A stretch of 21,045 nucleotides of DNA from an uncultured Chitinophagaceae bacterium (GCA_946885665.1 CAMPGT010000033.1:1-21045), one strand, 5' to 3'; counted from the first letter of the stretch, positions 8,699-17,895 are shown. The notes: generated by a model from the sequence alone, not told the origin. Numbers and translations: made by a program.

Positions 8699-11600
8699 AT
8701 GTACCCGGTTTCTTTTTTCAAGATCGTGACGAAAGTGCGGAAGCTGCTGCTGTTGATCGTTTTCCTCTCGGCTAACGGTGCCATCTGTGCGATATCTAAT
8801 GATACATCACTGGTTCGTCACCCGATCTATCCGCCGGAGGCGTCAAACATCGATGCGCTCAAACGTTCGGTGGAGCCGTTGATGCGGATGTCTTTAAAAG
8901 AAGTCATTGCAGAGGTTCCGGAACAATCGGGTATCTTTTTTATAGGGTGCCCTAATTGTCACAGTGGCGCCGAAGAAATGAATGTATTGACCTGGAAACC
9001 GGGAATGGGATTGACGGTTCGCTGCAATTACTGCAAGATGGTGTTTCCAAACACAAAGTTTCCAAACAATCGCGAAAAAGTGATTACTGCACCGGGCGGC
9101 GCCCGGCAGGTGTATCGTTATTATGAAGATGCCACTGGTTACCCTTATTATTTTGAGGCGCATGCCTTGTATGAAAAATGGTTATGGATCAGACCGCTGG
9201 CCGAAAAGCTTGCCAAAATATGGTATGCAACCAGGGATAATGCCTACGGCGACCGGGCAGCGGCCATCGCAGGTCGTTTTGCGCAGGTATTTCCCGACTA
9301 TGCGGTTCGTTATGATTACCCCAATGCGCCGGTAAGATTTTTTCCTGCAAATCAAAAATGGCCGTACGAAGGATTAACTCCCTACCGTGGCGCGAAATGG
9401 AGATGGTGGGGATATGATGATATTCCAACGTATCTGGCCAACGTGTATGACATTTTACAATCCGGGTACGACTGGAACCGGATGAATACATGGATCGGGG
9501 CCGATACTGACAAGCGCATTGCAGATAATCTGCTGCGTCTCGGTTATGCGTTCACTACGGCCAACCCGGAAGAGTATTCAAATAAGTCGCCCGGCATGTA
9601 TGCCGAGATGATACGCGTAGGCCGTATTTTGGGCGATCCGGCTATGGTGCACGAAGCAGTGAAGCGTTTCCGGGAATTTTTTTCAAAAGGTTTTTTTGCC
9701 GATGGATGGTGGAAAGAAGGGACGCCTTCGTACCACGACATGACCATCGGCTCCCTGAAATCGGTGGTTGATGCGCTGGAGGGTTACGTAGATCCTGCCA
9801 GTTGGAAAGGAGAGTTTTTTGATCACCCGGATATAAGCAAGGAAGCGCCGCTCTATGAAAAGGCTTTGGTTGTTAACGGCAAAAATATATTACCCAACGG
9901 GCGAAAAATTCCTGTTAACGATACATGGGGATACGGATGGGAATATGGATACGGTCGCGATAAAGGGACGGACAGCACTGTGTCGCGATTGTGGCCCGCC
10001 CTGGGAAATGCAACGCCGGGCACCGGCTCAGGAGATAACCAGGTAATGTTGAATGTAAACTGGAGCGGAAATTATGGCCATTCGCACTATGACAACGGCG
10101 GTATCATTTTATATGCTGCCGGCCAGGAACTGCTTTCAGATGTGGGATATACGCATTCGAAATACCGCGGATGGACCGTTCACACCGCCTCGCATAATAC
10201 CGTTGTCATTGATGAAAAGCGACAGGATGCCGGGTCGATGAAAAAACCGGTGACGGGGCGATTGAAGTTTTATGATGATGGCAATGCACACGTGAAAGTG
10301 GTGGATGTAGACGCCTCTCCGGCTTATTCAATGGCAGATGTGTACCGCCGAAGACTCGTGATGATACACTCCGCTTCGGGATACGATTATGTGATCGATC
10401 GCTTTGACGTGAAGGGCGGCCGGATGCATGATTGGTTTTTGCATGGAATGTGCGAGCAGCAGGGTACGCTGCATGCAAGCATTGCGCTTGACCGGCCGCT
10501 GAAGACACTGGTACCCGAATGGGGTGGAAGTGAGGTTCCCAAAACGCAATTTGACATGGATCCAAAACGCTTCCACGCTTATTCTTATCTCAGGGATATC
10601 AGGAAAGGGACAGCCGCAGGACCATGGACGGCTACCTGGCATTATGATAGCTTGAATGTTGGTTTGCGTTCCCATATTTTGTCGCAACCAGGCACCGAAG
10701 TGTTTCGTTTCCATTCGCCTTCTATCAGGTTGGCAAAGGAGGATGATAATAAAATGGATGAATTTCTGCGCAACGGCATCATGCAGCGCCATTCGGGCGA
10801 GTCGTCAACCTTCATTGCCGTTCACGAACCCTTCCGCAACGCTCCCTGGATTGAATCCGTGAAGATGGAAGGCGAGGCAATCGTGGTAAGCTACAGGTTA
10901 AATGGAAATGAAGTTGAAGATCATATTGTCATCAATGAAGAAGGAGTGTCGGTTCGGTCATCGGCCGGATGGAAATATGCGTCAGGTACGATGGTTTCGG
11001 GTGTCGTGAAAGCTTTGACTCATACCGGAGAAATGTGGCGCCTGGTTCTCGACAAAAAACTACCCAAAACAAAATATGTGCGGCTGGATTTTTCAAACGG
11101 TGATACATATTACTGTCACGTTGCTGCGGTTCACAACAGCACGCTTGAGCTGGAAGATGATCCTGGTTTTGCATTAGATGAGAAAGGTAAAGTGCAGTTC
11201 TATACATTTCCGCATCACCGTTATGATGGGTCATTGCGTTATACTTTGTTTGTACCGGCATACGAGAATCCACCCCGAATTTACGGAGGGCGTTATTCGG
11301 AAGAGCGGATCGCCAATCTTCGAAACAATTCCCATCAATATGAATGGGCGCGAGCGCTGTTGAATGCGGCGGTCGTCAAAGCAAAGCCGTGGCTGGCAAA
11401 AAGTGATGAAGAATTATGGAGGATGGTGCCCGGCCAGGATTTGCCGAGAACGATAGATGTTACTTACGACGGTCATAGTTCCGGTCCAAAATTTCTTGGA
11501 TGCCTCGTGTGTGGCAATAAAATATTCGAATATGGCAACTATCCGTACAATCCGGATTTTGAGAATGAGCCATGGAAACTAACGTGCCCCTCCTGCAAGT

Positions 11601-14266
11601 CTGTTTTTCCAACCAACGATTTCGGCAAATATTACCAAAGCGCGATTGATGAGCATGGTTTGTTCAATCCTGCGAAAGGAGACACCAGTTTATTATTCAA
11701 TACGGATCATCCCGATCCCATGGATCCGCTGCACAAATTTGGTGTGGATGATGGCTTTGGATATGTTGCCAAAAATGGCCGCGCCTATAAATTTATCGGC
11801 TACTATAGCTGGAAATATTGGGAATATCTCAATAATGGCCTTGCAGCTCTTGCTGATGCCTTTCTTTATACCGGCGATAAACGCTATGCACATAAAGCTG
11901 CCATTCTCCTGGACCGTATTGCCGATGTATATCCCGACATGGATTGGAAGCCATATGCCGACCGCGGTTGGTATCATTCGGATGGCGGCACGGGGCTTGG
12001 TAAGATTGAAGGATCGATCTGGGAAACAGGCGTTGTGCAACAATTCGCAGATTCTTACGATAAGATACTCAGTGGAACGCAGGATGATGCGGCACTCTAC
12101 GCATTTTTAAAAAGCATGTCGCAGAAGTATACGCTGCCCGGAGCTAAAGGTTCCCGCGAACTTTTTGTTGCAAATATTGACGATAATATTTTGAAGACAG
12201 CTTTCGATGCGGTACTATCCAGGCAAATTCGTGGCAACCAGGGAATGCACCAGCTTACAGTGGCAGCCTGTGCCCTGGCGCTCAATACGGAACCGGTAAC
12301 AAAAAGATGGCTGGATTGGTTGTTTGAGCCGGATGGAGGCGCCATTCCCGGATTAATGCTAAACCACTTTGACAGAGATGGTACTTCTGACGAGGGCGCA
12401 CCCGGCTATGCGTTTATCTGGGCACACCAGGTTACAAAAATCGCCGAACTGCTGAGTAATTATCCTGGCTATACCGCACACAATATCTTCCGCGATTTTC
12501 CACAATTCAGAGCGGCATTCAAGGTCGCGTACAGGATGGCTGCGTTGGGCGTTGCGATTCCCAATATCGGCGATTATGGCGCAACAGGACTGGTGAGCGC
12601 ACAACAGGCAGATCCGAAATTCATGTCCATCGGTTACAAATACACGCGTGATCCGCAAATCGCCATTGCAGCATATCGTGCAAACGGTAACTCGGCCAGG
12701 GGCCTTGGTTTTGATATCTATTCCCGTGATCCTGAATTGCTGCATCGTGAAATACAAAAAATTGGAGAAAGGGCAGGACCGCGTCCCGTTGGTGGATACC
12801 TGCTGAGTGGTTTTGGTCTTGCCTTGCTTGAATCAGCTATGGGGCCCTCCGGTATCGCGCTGGCCAGTAATTATGGGCGCACAAAAATGCACGCACATCC
12901 GGACCTTTTGAACTTTGACATATTTGCTTTCGGAAATTGGTTGGCGCCCGATCACGGCTACCCGGAATTTGCCACCAAAATTCCCAGTAACATAGAATGG
13001 ACGGGCAGTACCATATCTCATAATACTGTTTTCGTTAATCAACACCCGCAACGAATGATATGGGGCGGACATACCAGGCTTTTTACACAAGTCAAAGGTT
13101 TCGGCGCTTTTGAATTGGATGGCCGGCCAGCATACCCCGAAACGAAAGAATATACCCGCACCATGCTGTTGATAGGAGGTGATGACAGCACCGGTTCGGG
13201 CAACAATGCTTACATAGTCGATATCTTTCGCGTGAAAGGTGGGTATGATCATGTTTACAGTTTCCATGGGCCGCCCGGTATGATCACTAATAAACGACTT
13301 CAATTGAAAACCCAGGATAAAGGAACATATGCCGGAGCAAATATTCCAAAAGGCGCGGCCGCAAAAAACTTTCCCGATGGCTATTCTTTTCTTTATAATG
13401 TTCGAAAAGACGAGCAGCCGCCGGCTAATTTTGTGCTGGACTGGAAAGTGCAAAACGGCTATCGCGGTGCAACAGCGAAAGATAATATCCATCTTCGTAT
13501 GCACGCGCTTACATCATGCAGCGATGTTGCGTTGGCCGATGGTGATCCTCCGCAAAATAAGCCCGGCAATCCCAGGCGCCTTGGCTATGTATTGATGCAC
13601 CGGAGCGGAACCGATCTGAACAGTACTTTCGTTTCGGTGTTTGAACCGTACCGTAATCAGCCTTTCATTACATCCGTACAGCGTTTGGATGATGGTGACG
13701 GCGAACAGGTGGCCATCAAAGTGGAAAAGGCGGATGGCCATACAGATTATTTGTTGTACAACCCTGCTTCGCAAACAGTGATGCGTCTGCCGAATGGTAT
13801 TTCAATGACCGGAACCATCGGCTACCTGCAGGAAAAAGACGGCGGGGCCAAAAAAGGAGTTTTAGTAAATGGAAAGGAGCTAAAGCACAATGAGGTGAAG
13901 CTCACCTCCACCGGAGTGATTACCGGTAAAGTGGTGAAAATGGACAAGGAACTTGATGGAAAAGGGTGGTTGCTTGTCGATTCAAAATTGCCGTTGGATA
14001 AAAGCCTCATCGGTGAACAAATCATTATTGAAACCACCCGTGACAGGGATGCAACTTATACCATCCATGATATTCAGCAGGAAGGCAGGTTGGCCAAAAT
14101 CTCCTGCGGACCAATATCCTTTGTTTGCGGCTTCAGGGGCGGAAGCATGATAGTGCGTACCGCCACGTTGCCCCGAACCTATTCAGAAGGCTACCTGTAC
14201 GATTTTGAAGAAGGCGCCTCATTTGCCATTACGTCTCACAAGGTCTGGAACGCGAAAGCTCCATAA
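8699..14266 (+). CDS. Giant exported protein with two fused heparinase II/III-like polysaccharide lyase modules
   Basis: 1855 residues, about two to three times the length of a normal heparinase II/III-family lyase. A signal peptide ends near residue 31. Module 1 (about 45-860) has a CxxC pair (C84/C87, C109/C112), an alpha-helical toroid with N295 and Y345 (EGTPSYHDM), then a beta-sheet part with HSHYDNGG (H461, H463) and ASHNTVVID (H499). Module 2 (about 870-1855) repeats the order: C935/C938 and C963/C966, toroid with NQGMH (N1180, H1184) and APGYAF (Y1237), then MHAHPDLLNFD (H1398, H1400) and ISHNTVFVN (H1441). In heparinase II and alginate/oligoalginate lyases of this fold, Asn, His and Tyr in these regions do the beta-elimination, so both halves could be active on a uronic-acid polymer. 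The paired CxxC motifs look like zinc ribbons. ATG at 8699 is preceded by AAAGAAG. The stop is 32 bp from the convergent LacI-family gene. Confidence 0.85.
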   Translation: MYPVSFFKIVTKVRKLLLLIVFLSANGAICAISNDTSLVRHPIYPPEASNIDALKRSVEPLMRMSLKEVIAEVPEQSGIFFIGCPNCHSGAEEMNVLTWKPGMGLTVRCNYCKMVFPNTKFPNNREKVITAPGGARQVYRYYEDATGYPYYFEAHALYEKWLWIRPLAEKLAKIWYATRDNAYGDRAAAIAGRFAQVFPDYAVRYDYPNAPVRFFPANQKWPYEGLTPYRGAKWRWWGYDDIPTYLANVYDILQSGYDWNRMNTWIGADTDKRIADNLLRLGYAFTTANPEEYSNKSPGMYAEMIRVGRILGDPAMVHEAVKRFREFFSKGFFADGWWKEGTPSYHDMTIGSLKSVVDALEGYVDPASWKGEFFDHPDISKEAPLYEKALVVNGKNILPNGRKIPVNDTWGYGWEYGYGRDKGTDSTVSRLWPALGNATPGTGSGDNQVMLNVNWSGNYGHSHYDNGGIILYAAGQELLSDVGYTHSKYRGWTVHTASHNTVVIDEKRQDAGSMKKPVTGRLKFYDDGNAHVKVVDVDASPAYSMADVYRRRLVMIHSASGYDYVIDRFDVKGGRMHDWFLHGMCEQQGTLHASIALDRPLKTLVPEWGGSEVPKTQFDMDPKRFHAYSYLRDIRKGTAAGPWTATWHYDSLNVGLRSHILSQPGTEVFRFHSPSIRLAKEDDNKMDEFLRNGIMQRHSGESSTFIAVHEPFRNAPWIESVKMEGEAIVVSYRLNGNEVEDHIVINEEGVSVRSSAGWKYASGTMVSGVVKALTHTGEMWRLVLDKKLPKTKYVRLDFSNGDTYYCHVAAVHNSTLELEDDPGFALDEKGKVQFYTFPHHRYDGSLRYTLFVPAYENPPRIYGGRYSEERIANLRNNSHQYEWARALLNAAVVKAKPWLAKSDEELWRMVPGQDLPRTIDVTYDGHSSGPKFLGCLVCGNKIFEYGNYPYNPDFENEPWKLTCPSCKSVFPTNDFGKYYQSAIDEHGLFNPAKGDTSLLFNTDHPDPMDPLHKFGVDDGFGYVAKNGRAYKFIGYYSWKYWEYLNNGLAALADAFLYTGDKRYAHKAAILLDRIADVYPDMDWKPYADRGWYHSDGGTGLGKIEGSIWETGVVQQFADSYDKILSGTQDDAALYAFLKSMSQKYTLPGAKGSRELFVANIDDNILKTAFDAVLSRQIRGNQGMHQLTVAACALALNTEPVTKRWLDWLFEPDGGAIPGLMLNHFDRDGTSDEGAPGYAFIWAHQVTKIAELLSNYPGYTAHNIFRDFPQFRAAFKVAYRMAALGVAIPNIGDYGATGLVSAQQADPKFMSIGYKYTRDPQIAIAAYRANGNSARGLGFDIYSRDPELLHREIQKIGERAGPRPVGGYLLSGFGLALLESAMGPSGIALASNYGRTKMHAHPDLLNFDIFAFGNWLAPDHGYPEFATKIPSNIEWTGSTISHNTVFVNQHPQRMIWGGHTRLFTQVKGFGAFELDGRPAYPETKEYTRTMLLIGGDDSTGSGNNAYIVDIFRVKGGYDHVYSFHGPPGMITNKRLQLKTQDKGTYAGANIPKGAAAKNFPDGYSFLYNVRKDEQPPANFVLDWKVQNGYRGATAKDNIHLRMHALTSCSDVALADGDPPQNKPGNPRRLGYVLMHRSGTDLNSTFVSVFEPYRNQPFITSVQRLDDGDGEQVAIKVEKADGHTDYLLYNPASQTVMRLPNGISMTGTIGYLQEKDGGAKKGVLVNGKELKHNEVKLTSTGVITGKVVKMDKELDGKGWLLVDSKLPLDKSLIGEQIIIETTRDRDATYTIHDIQQEGRLAKISCGPISFVCGFRGGSMIVRTATLPRTYSEGYLYDFEEGASFAITSHKVWNAKAP

Positions 14267-14298
14267 GTTTTATTGATAATGGGGATTGATGAATGAGG

Positions 14299-15312
14299 TT
14301 ATTTATTAATGATCAGCTTGCACGAAATTTCGATTTTCACAAAGTCTTCTTTTTGCATATCTTCTTCGCCCGTGATCATTTGAAAAAGTAATTCGGCGGC
14401 CTTTTTACCCACTTCGTAGAAATCTTCTTTGATGGATGCTATTGGCTTATGATCGAGATAATCAAACATGGGAAGATTTCCGAAATCCGTAAAGTCGATT
14501 GAATTCAACCGGCTTGGATATTTTCTTTTTACATACCTGATAGCATCAAGGGTGATGCAGTTTTTGAAAGTGAAGATACCTGTTGGCGGCGATTTCAATT
14601 TCATCAGTTGCTGCGTGGCCGCTTCCGTCTCTTCCTTCGAAAAGTCAACCACTTTTACCAATTCCATATCCAACGGGATCTTATTTTTTTGCAGCGCCTC
14701 TTTATATCCTTCAAACCGCACCTGTGATATTTGCAAAGTTTTGGGGCCCATGATGTGGGCCACCCTTGAGTGCCCTTTCTTGATCAAAAAGTCGGTTGCT
14801 TTAAACGCTCCGTCTTTATTATTGAGACAAACATAGCTGAAGCAATGATTTTGCGGTTCTCTCACTATGCATACCACCGGTATGCCCACTAATTTGAATT
14901 TCTCCAGGAAACCGATGTCCACTGTATTTTTTGTGATCGCCACGATCACACCGTCTACGCGGTTTCTGATCATGATGTTCACTATATTTTTTTCTTTTAC
15001 AATATCCTCATGCGATTGAGTGAGAAATATATTGTAGTTCTGTTTTTCTGCAATCTCTTCGATCCCGTTAATGGCCATTATAAAAAAGCTGTCCAGCAGG
15101 TCGGGTATGATCAATCCCACCATGAAGCTTTTATTCAACTTGAAATGGCGCGCCGACTCATTGGGAATGTAGTTCCATTCCCTGGCCTGTCTTTGCACTC
15201 TTTCTTTGGTAAGGGCGCTGGTGAAAGCATCGTTATTAAGCGCTTTTGAAACAGTGGAAATAGACATGTTTAATTTTTTTGCAATGTCTTTTAGTGTTTT
15301 TGCTTTTTCCAT
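14299..15312 (-). CDS. LacI/GalR-family transcriptional regulator
   Basis: 337 residues. Residues 1-50 form the LacI helix-turn-helix (TLKDIAKKLNMSISTVSKAL) followed by the hinge segment YIPNESARHF; a periplasmic-binding-protein-like sensor domain covers about 60-337 (GLIIPDLLDSFF, RNRVDGVIVA, FLIKKGHSRVAHIMGP). Such proteins bind palindromic operators with a central CG and respond to a sugar or related small ligand. In the hinge, the usual A-R-x-L leucine that pries open the central CG is replaced by Phe (ARHF), which may be tolerated or may shift specificity. The gene lies between two operons that both carry TTTCAAACG boxes, and I infer it controls both. ATG at 15310-15312 gives MEKAKTLKDIA, the standard start. 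No other LacI-family gene is in the window. Confidence 0.95.
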   Translation of the reverse strand: MEKAKTLKDIAKKLNMSISTVSKALNNDAFTSALTKERVQRQAREWNYIPNESARHFKLNKSFMVGLIIPDLLDSFFIMAINGIEEIAEKQNYNIFLTQSHEDIVKEKNIVNIMIRNRVDGVIVAITKNTVDIGFLEKFKLVGIPVVCIVREPQNHCFSYVCLNNKDGAFKATDFLIKKGHSRVAHIMGPKTLQISQVRFEGYKEALQKNKIPLDMELVKVVDFSKEETEAATQQLMKLKSPPTGIFTFKNCITLDAIRYVKRKYPSRLNSIDFTDFGNLPMFDYLDHKPIASIKEDFYEVGKKAAELLFQMITGEEDMQKEDFVKIEISCKLIINK

Positions 15313-15522
15313 TATCTGTTCTTTTGCTTTTTAGGGCTTTAATGCAAATTAACGGAAAAATGAATATTAACCGACTTGCGTTTAGGACTGTAATACAATA
15401 GCTTAAGGATGCAGGGTATTGCATTTTTTCCCGTCACCCGAATGGTGTAAGGGTAATCAGAAATGGTGTGCATGCAAAGCATTTTTCTTCTCACAGATGG
15501 TCGCAGCAAAAGTTTGGTGCCA

Positions 15523-15537
15523 TTTCAAACGTTGTAA
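15523..15537. promoter_or_regulatory. LacI-type operator box B1
   Basis: TTTCAAACGTTGTAA carries the same TTTCAAACG left half as the boxes at 5563 and 5606, with a less symmetric right half. Its CG (15530-15531) is 86 bp before the TAnnTTTG element at 15616, almost the same distance as box A1 from its own element. Confidence 0.65.
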
Positions 15538-15544
15538 TAACCAG

Positions 15545-15559
15545 TTTCAAACGTTGTAA
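15545..15559. promoter_or_regulatory. LacI-type operator box B2
   Basis: An exact 15-bp copy of box B1, TTTCAAACGTTGTAA, 22 bp further on (CG at 15552-15553, 64 bp before the TAnnTTTG element). The spacing equals two helical turns and matches the A1-A2 spacing. Confidence 0.65.
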
Positions 15560-15615
15560 GTACTTGTTTGCAGCCGGCCCGAACCAGGCGGCGGCTTTTT
15601 TTATGTACATTCAGA

Positions 15616-15623
15616 TATATTTG
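15616..15623 (+). promoter_or_regulatory. Candidate -7 element for the hydrolase/amidohydrolase/dehydrogenase operon
   Basis: TATATTTG matches TAnnTTTG and lies 41 bp before the ATG at 15665. It continues as ATTTGTTA, identical to the candidate element at 5655. No clear -33 TTTG is present. Confidence 0.45.
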
Positions 15624-15664
15624 TTAAGTGATGAGACCAACTTTTAAAGACCACCATTCTCACA

Positions 15665-16819
15665 ATGGAAACAGGTAATTTCAACAGACGCCAATTTATG
15701 ATTTCTATGTCCGCGGCCTCATTTGCGTTTATGGCGTCAAACCCTGTTGCTTCGTTTGAGAAGGCCGTTGAAAAAGCCGGTGGTTTCGATGGGTTTGGTT
15801 TACTTTTTTATAAAGATTCCGATGGCCGGCAAAGGCGTGTGACGACTTTAGCAGAGTGGGAAATAAAAAGAAAGCAAATTCTAAGGGGCATGCAGGATGC
15901 AATGGGTGAACTGCCTGATCGATCAGCATTGCCTCCGCCTGACATGGAAATTGCCGGAAAATTGAAAGAAGACAACTATACCCGGTTAACGATACACTTC
16001 ACCGCGGCGGCAGAAGAAAGGGTTCCCGCATATTTGTATGTTCCCAACCAAAAGGAAGGGAAAAGATACCCTGCAATGCTGGCTGCTCATCCAACGGGCG
16101 CTGCCGGAAAGGGAATTGTTGACGGTCAAACTAAATTACCCAACCGGGCCTATGCTAAAGAGCTTGCACAAAGAGGATACGTGGTGATTGCGCCAGACTA
16201 TCCCAGCTTCGGCGATTTGAAAGAGTATGATTTTAAAACGGACCGTTATCAATCCGGAACTATGAAAAACATTTTTGATCATATTCGATGTATCGATTTG
16301 CTGCAGGCGAGACCGGATGTTGATCCTGACCGTATCGGAATTATAGGACATTCTTTAGGCGGCCACAGTGCCATGTTTACCGCTGCTTTTGATGCGCGGC
16401 TAAAGGTGATTGTATCAAGCTGCGGCTGGACCCTCATGGATCATTATAATGCAGGTGAAGCCGTGACAAAAAAATATGGCGGTGCGTTGGGTCCGTGGGC
16501 GCAAGAACGTTATATGCCGCTTATCCGAGACAAATATCATCTGGACGCAAAGAAAATACCGTTCGATTTCGATGAAGTTATAGCTGCTCTCGCTCCGCGG
16601 GCGTTTTTTTCCAACTCCCCTCTGCATGACAGCAATTTCGATGTGAAGGGAGTAAAGAAAGGAATAGCGCATGCCGCTGAAGTCTACCGGTTTCTGCGGG
16701 CGCCGGATAAAATAAAAGTGCAGTACCCGGATGCGGAACACGATTTTCCATTGGAAGTTCGTATGAAAGCCTATCGCTTTATTGACAAAATGCTTGGCAC
16801 CGATCCTCATGTTAATTAA
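15665..16819 (+). CDS. Exported alpha/beta hydrolase (dienelactone hydrolase/acetyl-xylan-esterase-like) with Tat signal
   Basis: 384 residues. The N-terminus NRRQFMISMSAASF (Arg8-Arg9) is a twin-arginine signal. The fold is that of alpha/beta hydrolases: nucleophile Ser230 in IGHSLGG, probable acid D322 (SPLHDSNFD) and base H359 (PDAEHDFPLE), in the right order and spacing. Similar proteins are esterases or lactonases acting on acetylated or esterified carbohydrates. It is the first gene of the operon, behind two LacI-type boxes; the next gene starts 41 bp after its stop. A role in de-esterification or lactone opening of the material released by the lyase and dehydrogenases is plausible but inferred. 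Family confident, substrate unknown. Confidence 0.85.
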   Translation: METGNFNRRQFMISMSAASFAFMASNPVASFEKAVEKAGGFDGFGLLFYKDSDGRQRRVTTLAEWEIKRKQILRGMQDAMGELPDRSALPPPDMEIAGKLKEDNYTRLTIHFTAAAEERVPAYLYVPNQKEGKRYPAMLAAHPTGAAGKGIVDGQTKLPNRAYAKELAQRGYVVIAPDYPSFGDLKEYDFKTDRYQSGTMKNIFDHIRCIDLLQARPDVDPDRIGIIGHSLGGHSAMFTAAFDARLKVIVSSCGWTLMDHYNAGEAVTKKYGGALGPWAQERYMPLIRDKYHLDAKKIPFDFDEVIAALAPRAFFSNSPLHDSNFDVKGVKKGIAHAAEVYRFLRAPDKIKVQYPDAEHDFPLEVRMKAYRFIDKMLGTDPHVN

Positions 16820-16860
16820 ACAGATATCGTATTCATACTTCGTAATAAAATTTGATATTA

Positions 16861-17835
16861 ATGAGGAAATTAAAAGAAGGTCATTCCCGGCGGGAATTTT
16901 TAGCCGGATCGGGCATTCTTATACTTGGAACTGGATTGAAGTTCAACAGTTTTGCCGGACTTCCTGGTGTTGCCGCCAGGAAGGAACCGGTTATTGATAT
17001 TCATCAGCACATACACTATCATTCGCGTCGCGACGACCGGTTGCTCGAACATCAAAGGGCAATGGGCGTTACTACTACCATTCTTTTACCATCGGGACGC
17101 CCTGTGAATTCGGCATCTACTCACAATGGTGTTTCCAATGGGTTGCAGGCAGAAGCCGGAGGAAACGCGGAGTGCTATCTGTTTGCGCGGGAACACCGGA
17201 AGGAATTTCTGTTTGGAGCATGCGCGGTGCCCGACCTGCCTGACGCGCTATTTGAAATTGAAAAGTATTTAAAACTTGGAGCGGTGGTGATCGGCGAGCT
17301 GAAGTTTGGCGTGGAATGCGATTCGGCCGGGATGCAAAAAATTTACCAATTGGCGCAATCCTACAATGTTCCGGTGCTGATCCATTGGCAGCATAAAATG
17401 TACAATTATGGATTTGAGCGGTTCTATAAAATGCTGGAGAAATATCCGAAAGTGAACTTTATCGGGCATGCGCAAACGTGGTGGGCCAACATCGACAAAA
17501 ATCACACGGATCAATCGGTTCTCTATCCAAAAGGCCCGGTTACCGCGGGCGGGATCACTGACCGCTATCTAAGTGATTACGCCAATATGTATGGCGATCT
17601 CTCTGCCGGATCGGGGTTGAATGCGCTGAAGCGTGATGAAGAACATGCAAGGCAATTCCTGGACAGGCACCAGGATAAGCTGGTTTATGGCAGTGATTGC
17701 GAGGATCCGCATGGTCAGACTGCCAACGGTTGTACGGGCGCGCTTGATATTGCTGAAATTCGCAAATTGTCGCCGTCAAAGAGAGTAGAACGTAAGTTGT
17801 TGTATGAAAATGCAAAAAAATTATTTCGTCTTTAG
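16861..17835 (+). CDS. Exported amidohydrolase-2 family metal-dependent hydrolase with Tat signal (possible sugar lactonase)
   Basis: 324 residues from the ATG at 16861; an in-frame TTG nine bases earlier is possible but unlikely. Twin arginines R10-R11 in SRREFLAGSG begin a Tat signal. The catalytic TIM barrel starts at VIDIHQHIHYH (metal ligands H48, H50), then LIHWQH (H175), FIGHAQTWW (H203) and YGSDCEDPHG (D279), the metal and base positions of the amidohydrolase-2 family. This family includes L-fuconolactone and L-rhamnonolactone hydrolases as well as decarboxylases. Next to a sugar-dehydrogenase-like protein, a lactonase role is reasonable (inference). Start of the next gene is 60 bp after its stop. 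Confidence 0.85.
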   Translation: MRKLKEGHSRREFLAGSGILILGTGLKFNSFAGLPGVAARKEPVIDIHQHIHYHSRRDDRLLEHQRAMGVTTTILLPSGRPVNSASTHNGVSNGLQAEAGGNAECYLFAREHRKEFLFGACAVPDLPDALFEIEKYLKLGAVVIGELKFGVECDSAGMQKIYQLAQSYNVPVLIHWQHKMYNYGFERFYKMLEKYPKVNFIGHAQTWWANIDKNHTDQSVLYPKGPVTAGGITDRYLSDYANMYGDLSAGSGLNALKRDEEHARQFLDRHQDKLVYGSDCEDPHGQTANGCTGALDIAEIRKLSPSKRVERKLLYENAKKLFRL

Positions 17836-17895
17836 CAGATGGTGCTAACCTCCATTGAGTGGGTTGGGCGAAATTTTAAAGTAAACAGTTAATTT

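Larger units (their letters stand above)
15313..15664. other. 352-bp divergent intergenic control region
   Basis: No gene is seen here. The region separates the LacI-family gene (minus) from the hydrolase operon (plus). It holds two operator-like boxes (15523-15537 and 15545-15559), a candidate -7 element (15616-15623), an 8-bp direct repeat AATGGTGT at 15441 and 15462 (21 bp apart), and two short AT-poor inverted repeats based on ATGCA/TGCAT near 15409-15424 and ATGC/GCAT near 15472-15482. Confidence 0.7.

Noticed and set aside
11091..11099. A further TTTCAAACG inside the double-lyase gene
   Set aside because: It encodes conserved-looking DFSNGD in frame, has no paired box 21-22 bp away and no -7 element nearby; most likely coincidence.
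12833..13504. Long open frame (223 codons) antisense to the double-lyase gene
   Set aside because: It lies wholly opposite a clear coding region with conserved catalytic motifs and shows no recognisable domain; a shadow frame.
15409..15430. ATGCA/TGCAT inverted repeat followed by six T on the plus strand, terminator-like
   Set aside because: The stem is 5 bp and no plus-strand gene ends upstream, so there is nothing for it to terminate.
5626..15615. Shared ACATTCAGA 9-mer at 5626 and 15607 in the two control regions
   Set aside because: Its distance from the -7 element differs (29 against 9 bp), unlike the operator boxes, so it is probably chance.
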